Source: Burkholderia sp. SRS-W-2-2016 (GTDB taxonomy: Bacteria; Pseudomonadota; Gammaproteobacteria; Burkholderiales; Burkholderiaceae). Taken from it: 64,000 nt of DNA. Positions 60,756 to 64,000 of this stretch are shown piece after piece (within the stretch, counting starts at the first letter, position 1; the number at the start of each line of letters is the position of its first letter). The notes beneath the pieces are model-generated. The model was not told the origin of the DNA, ran no database searches, and was given only the letters and a program-made list of their open reading frames with translations. The position numbers and the translations under genes are program-made. The stretch is from assembly GCF_001931485.1 (NCBI RefSeq), contig NZ_MSDV01000045.1:25042-89041 (forward strand). The letters are read 5' to 3'.

Positions 60756-63001
60756 ACGGCGCGCCGCCCTCCTCGCCCTCCTCACCGTCCTCGTCCGCGT
60801 CGTTCGCCGCGTTCGATGTATCGAAGAGCGAGCGCACCGATGCGCTGACGATCGTCGGCCTGACGGTCACCTACCGGATTCGCGGACGCGATCGCGAGGT
60901 GTTGCAGGACGTGTCGCTGCGGGTGCGGCGCGGCGAGGCGTATGGACTCGTCGGCGAATCGGGCTGCGGCAAGTCGACCGTCGCGATGGCGACGCTGCGC
61001 TATCTGCCGCGCAACGGCAAGGTGAAGGCCGGCAAGATCCTGATCGCCGGCGACGACGTGCACAAGCTCGGCGCCGATGCATTGCGCGAGCTGCGCGCGA
61101 GCACGGTGTCGATGGTCTATCAGGATCCGGGCCGCGCGCTGAATCCGTCGCTGACGATCGCCCGTCAGGTCTCCGAAGCATTCGAAGCGGCCGGCGTCGC
61201 GCGCGACGAAGCGCTGCGGCGCACGCTCGAGATGCTCAAGCGGGTGCGCATCGCCGCGCCCGAACGCGTGATGGACAGCTATCCTCATCAATTGTCGGGC
61301 GGCATGCAGCAGCGCGTGGTGATCGCAATGGCGCTGGCATCGAACCCGGCGCTGCTGATTCTCGACGAACCGACCACCGGTCTCGATGCGACCGTCGAAG
61401 CCGAAGTGCTCGACCTCGTCGCGCAGCTGCGCGCGGAACTCGGCACCGCGGTGCTGTTCATCAGCCACAACCTCGCGGTGATCGGGCGGATGTGCGAGCG
61501 CGTCGGCGTGCTGTACGCGGGCAAGCTGGTCGAGGAAGGCGCGACCGAGGACGTGTTCACGCGGCCGCGCCATCCGTACACGGTCGGCCTGCTGCGCTGC
61601 CTGCCGAGCGCGGGACGCAGCAAGGACCGCGAGCCGCTCGATACGATCGCGGGCGGCCTGCCGCTGCCCGGCTCGGTCACGCAGGGCTGCATCTACGCGG
61701 AGCGTTGCCGTCTCGCCGACGAGCGCTGCCGCCGCGAAGCGCCGCCGCCGTATCGGCTCGGGGCCGCGCATGGCGATCAGATGGCGCGCTGCCATTATCA
61801 CGAGCGCGCGATCGAGTTGCCGCGCGCGGCGGCGGTGGTGGCAGCGGCTTCGGCTTCGGAGCATTCGGCAGTACGAGATGCTCGTTCATCTACACCCACT
61901 GGCGCCGTACTGCGCGCGCGCAATCTGTCGAAGACCTTCCACGTGAGCGGCGCACCGTTGCGCGCGGTCGATGACGTGTCGCTCGAACTGGCGAGCGGCG
62001 AGACGCTCGGCCTCGTCGGCGAATCGGGCAGCGGCAAGACGACGCTCGCGCGGCTGCTGCTCGGCCTCGCGACGCCCGATGCCGGCAGCGTGCTCGAACT
62101 CGACGGCGCGCCGCTCGCCGCGCGTGTCACGCGCCGCAGCGGCGAGCAGTTGAAGTCGCTGCAGATCGTGTTCCAGAACCCGGACTCGGCGCTCAATCGC
62201 GCGCATTCGGTGAAGCGGCTGATCGGCCGCGCGCTCGCGCGCTTCACCGCGCTGCGCGGGGACGCGATCGAGCAGCGGCTCGCGACGCTGAGCGCCGACG
62301 TGCGCTTGCCGGAGCGCTATCTGGACGCGCGCTCACGGCAGTTGTCGGGCGGGCTCAAGCAGCGCGTCGCGATTGCCCGCGCGTTTGCCGGCGAGCCGCG
62401 CGTGGTGGTCTGCGACGAACCGACGTCGTCGCTCGATGTGTCGGTGCAGGCGGCGATCCTGAACCTGCTTGCCGAACTGCAACGCGAGCGCGGCGTCAGC
62501 TACATCTTCATCTCGCACGATCTGCACGTGGTGCGCTACGTGTCGGATCGCATCGCGGTGCTGTATCTCGGTCGGCTGCTCGAAATCGGCCCGGCCGCCG
62601 CGGTGTTCGACGGACCGCAGCATCCTTATACGGAGGCGTTGCTGTCGGCGGTGCCGACGCTGCATGGCGATGGCGTGCTCGACATGCGGCCCGATGCGCA
62701 GCGTGCGCGGATCCGGCTGTCCGGCGAGTTGCCGGGCGCGGGAGAAATGCCATCCGGTTGCGTGTTCCACACGCGCTGTCCGCGCAAGCTCGGCGCGATC
62801 TGCGAACAGCAGGATCCGCCGTTTGTCGATGCGGGCGATGCCGCTGGTGGGTCCACGCATCGGATTCGTTGCCATATTCCCGTGGCTACGCTGCGCGAGC
62901 TGCAAAGCGCTGCGCGCGAGCATGGCAACGGCAACGCCGGCAACGACGCCGATACGGCGAACGGGCTCGGCCGGAACGACTCGTCGCGTGATGGCGGTTA
63001 G
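60752..63001 (+). CDS. ABC transporter double ATPase, peptide/nickel type
   Basis: A 749-residue protein with two fused ABC domains. The first has Walker A GESGCGKST (about 68-76), Q-loop VYQDPGRALNP, signature LSGGMQQRV and Walker B LLILDEPTTGLD. A cysteine-rich oligopeptide-type tail follows (GCIYAERCRLADERC). The second has Walker A GESGSGKTTL, Q-loop VFQNPDSALN, signature LSGGLKQRV and Walker B VVVCDEPTSSLD, also with a Cys-rich end (GCVFHTRCPRKLGAIC). The Cys-rich ends may hold an iron-sulfur cluster as in some Dpp-type ATPases. The start is fixed by the ATGA overlap at 60752 with AAGGAG upstream. Last gene of the unit. Confidence 0.9.
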   Translation: MNGAPPSSPSSPSSSASFAAFDVSKSERTDALTIVGLTVTYRIRGRDREVLQDVSLRVRRGEAYGLVGESGCGKSTVAMATLRYLPRNGKVKAGKILIAGDDVHKLGADALRELRASTVSMVYQDPGRALNPSLTIARQVSEAFEAAGVARDEALRRTLEMLKRVRIAAPERVMDSYPHQLSGGMQQRVVIAMALASNPALLILDEPTTGLDATVEAEVLDLVAQLRAELGTAVLFISHNLAVIGRMCERVGVLYAGKLVEEGATEDVFTRPRHPYTVGLLRCLPSAGRSKDREPLDTIAGGLPLPGSVTQGCIYAERCRLADERCRREAPPPYRLGAAHGDQMARCHYHERAIELPRAAAVVAAASASEHSAVRDARSSTPTGAVLRARNLSKTFHVSGAPLRAVDDVSLELASGETLGLVGESGSGKTTLARLLLGLATPDAGSVLELDGAPLAARVTRRSGEQLKSLQIVFQNPDSALNRAHSVKRLIGRALARFTALRGDAIEQRLATLSADVRLPERYLDARSRQLSGGLKQRVAIARAFAGEPRVVVCDEPTSSLDVSVQAAILNLLAELQRERGVSYIFISHDLHVVRYVSDRIAVLYLGRLLEIGPAAAVFDGPQHPYTEALLSAVPTLHGDGVLDMRPDAQRARIRLSGELPGAGEMPSGCVFHTRCPRKLGAICEQQDPPFVDAGDAAGGSTHRIRCHIPVATLRELQSAAREHGNGNAGNDADTANGLGRNDSSRDGG

Positions 63002-63615
63002 CCGCGCATTGCTCGTCGTCCCGTTGCATCCTGTTCCAGCGATCCAACGCCCCATTCAATGGATTCCGCGCGAGGCCGGTTAGCAGCGCCTCAACTGGCT
63101 TCACGGCCCAGCTTCGCGGCCCATCCCGTTCCCGTCGATCCACCGCCCTCTTTAAACGAATCGCGCAAAGCGCCGGCTAGCCGGCATTAATGCGTTCGCG
63201 CCGCATCGCGTTTCCTTCTCTCCCACGCCGCCCTTAACGAATCCCGCGCCGAAACAGGCTTTGCGGGGCCGCGCGTTTCATCGCCGAAACGTTTTGCCGC
63301 GTTTTTACCGTGCACGCGTCGCACATCGCGCTCATGCCCGCGCCGCGTCAGGACTTTGCGCACCGTGGCATGGATATCGCTAATTTGCCCCGCATGGATT
63401 CGAAGCCAGCGCGCGTCTGCAACGCCGCGCCGGCCACACGACTCGCACCGCGACTCCCTCGCGCGCGACTCGTGTAGCCGCCACGGCAGCACCGCGCGCA
63501 TCGCTTCGACGACAACGGACTCGGGGTGCGAAGACCCGCGCGCAGACAGGTCGACCGCCGTTGGAGCAGTTTGCGATGGCGGCAACGAGGTACCGTCGCT
63601 CGCTCGGGAGATGCG
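63002..63615. other. Long gene-free gap before the surface-protein gene
   Basis: About 610 bases with no gene I can support. A perfect 14-base palindrome, GCCGGCTAGCCGGC, lies at 63172-63185 without a T-run. A minus-strand open frame (63187-63585) of 132 codons is Arg-rich with no recognisable features and only weak support. The region should hold the promoter of the gene at 63616. Confidence 0.4.
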
Positions 63616-64000
63616 CGATGAAGACCAGAAAATTCAATCAGTACTACTGTGGGGTTCGACGCGATGCGGTAATCGTCGCGGTGCTAACGGCGCTCGCCAG
63701 CCAGCTCGGCTACGCGGCCTCGACGGACGTGATCCCGCAGTGGCGGGAGATCGCCGCCGCGAGCGCGCCGGCGCCCGCGGGGTCCGCGCCGCTGCTGCTC
63801 GCGCAGAACGACGGCGCGGCCACCGGCACGCAAGCCAACACGCCGACAGCCGCCGACGATGCAGCCGCCGTGTTCGCGCCGGCCGGGTGCGGCAGTCTGG
63901 GCCTGGGCGGCTGCGGACCGCATGGCGGCAGCGGCAATGGGGCTGCGGGGGGGTCGGCGAACGGCGGCGCGGCGGCGAGCAGGAATAGCGGCACCGGCGG
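63616..64000 (+). CDS. Partial: exported Gly/Ala-rich surface-type protein
   Basis: The first 128 residues of a longer protein cut by the window edge. It opens MKTRKFNQYYCGVRRDAVIV with a basic N-terminus and a hydrophobic stretch (about 16-33), so an unusually long signal peptide is possible. The rest is low-complexity, rich in Ala, Gly, Thr and Ser, with CGSLGLGGCGPHGG and poly-Gly/Ser. GGGAGA lies six bases before the ATG. The style suggests a large autotransporter or adhesin-like protein, but no repeat or passenger domain is in view, so this stays a guess. Confidence 0.55.

Noticed and set aside
63187..63585. Minus-strand frame of 132 codons in the gap before 63616
   Set aside because: Arg-rich, no ribosome site or family features seen; kept only as a note in the gap entry.

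Overview
The window is high-GC DNA with gene content and order typical of the main chromosome of a Burkholderia or Paraburkholderia species (Betaproteobacteria). The taxonomic reading is inference from protein similarity recalled from memory: IspH/FkpB, RibF-IleS-LspA, ClpS-ClpA beside a cold-shock gene, and NadB/NadC/NadA. Genes are densely packed. Many neighbours overlap by ATGA or TAATG, and most transcription units end in clear intrinsic terminators. I saw no rRNA, tRNA, CRISPR array, insertion sequence or intact prophage. Only the first ~190 bases look compositionally different.

Layout. 0.2-3 kb: an AroP-like permease and an exported alpha/beta hydrolase. 3-12.8 kb: a leftward eight-gene peptide unit reading rpiR-type regulator, iaaA, gsiA, gsiB, gsiC, gsiD, DmpA-type peptidase, dppA. 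A perfect 9-2-9 inverted repeat lies upstream of the regulator. 13-20 kb: an MFS exporter, rsuA, a small membrane protein, an SDR-type protein, a ferredoxin-reductase fusion, an argD-type aminotransferase and a GNAT acetyltransferase. The aminotransferase is preceded by what looks like a leaderless, arginine-rich leader peptide plus a terminator hairpin. 20-25 kb: livJ, a terminator, then livH-livM-livG-livF, with a second hairpin in the livJ leader. 25.6-29 kb: ispH-fkpB, radC, rpmB-rpmG. 29-33 kb: convergent nadB and nadA-nadC (quinolinate and NAD synthesis). 33-38 kb: fatty acyl desaturase, MscS-family channel, purN-rsmB. 37.9-45.3 kb: ribF, ileS, lspA, coaBC, a luciferase-like monooxygenase and dut. 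45.4-51.2 kb: clpS-clpA, a cold-shock gene, icd and rluE. 51.2-55 kb: a possible decayed frame, a small Ala/Lys/His-rich exported protein, a DUF192 protein and a stand-alone EF-G gene. 55-63 kb: a cupin, a NicO/HoxN-type nickel-cobalt permease, and a second peptide/nickel-type ABC importer with a fused double ATPase. 63.6 kb to the end: the start of an exported Gly/Ala-rich protein cut by the window edge.

Two themes stand out. One is peptide scavenging: an importer combined with peptidases for isoaspartyl, D-amino-acid and N-terminal L-residues under a sugar-phosphate-type regulator. The other is cis-acting RNA control: a candidate arginine attenuator ahead of argD, a candidate attenuator ahead of livJ, and structured leaders ahead of rpmB and the cold-shock gene. 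The rest is largely conserved housekeeping DNA.
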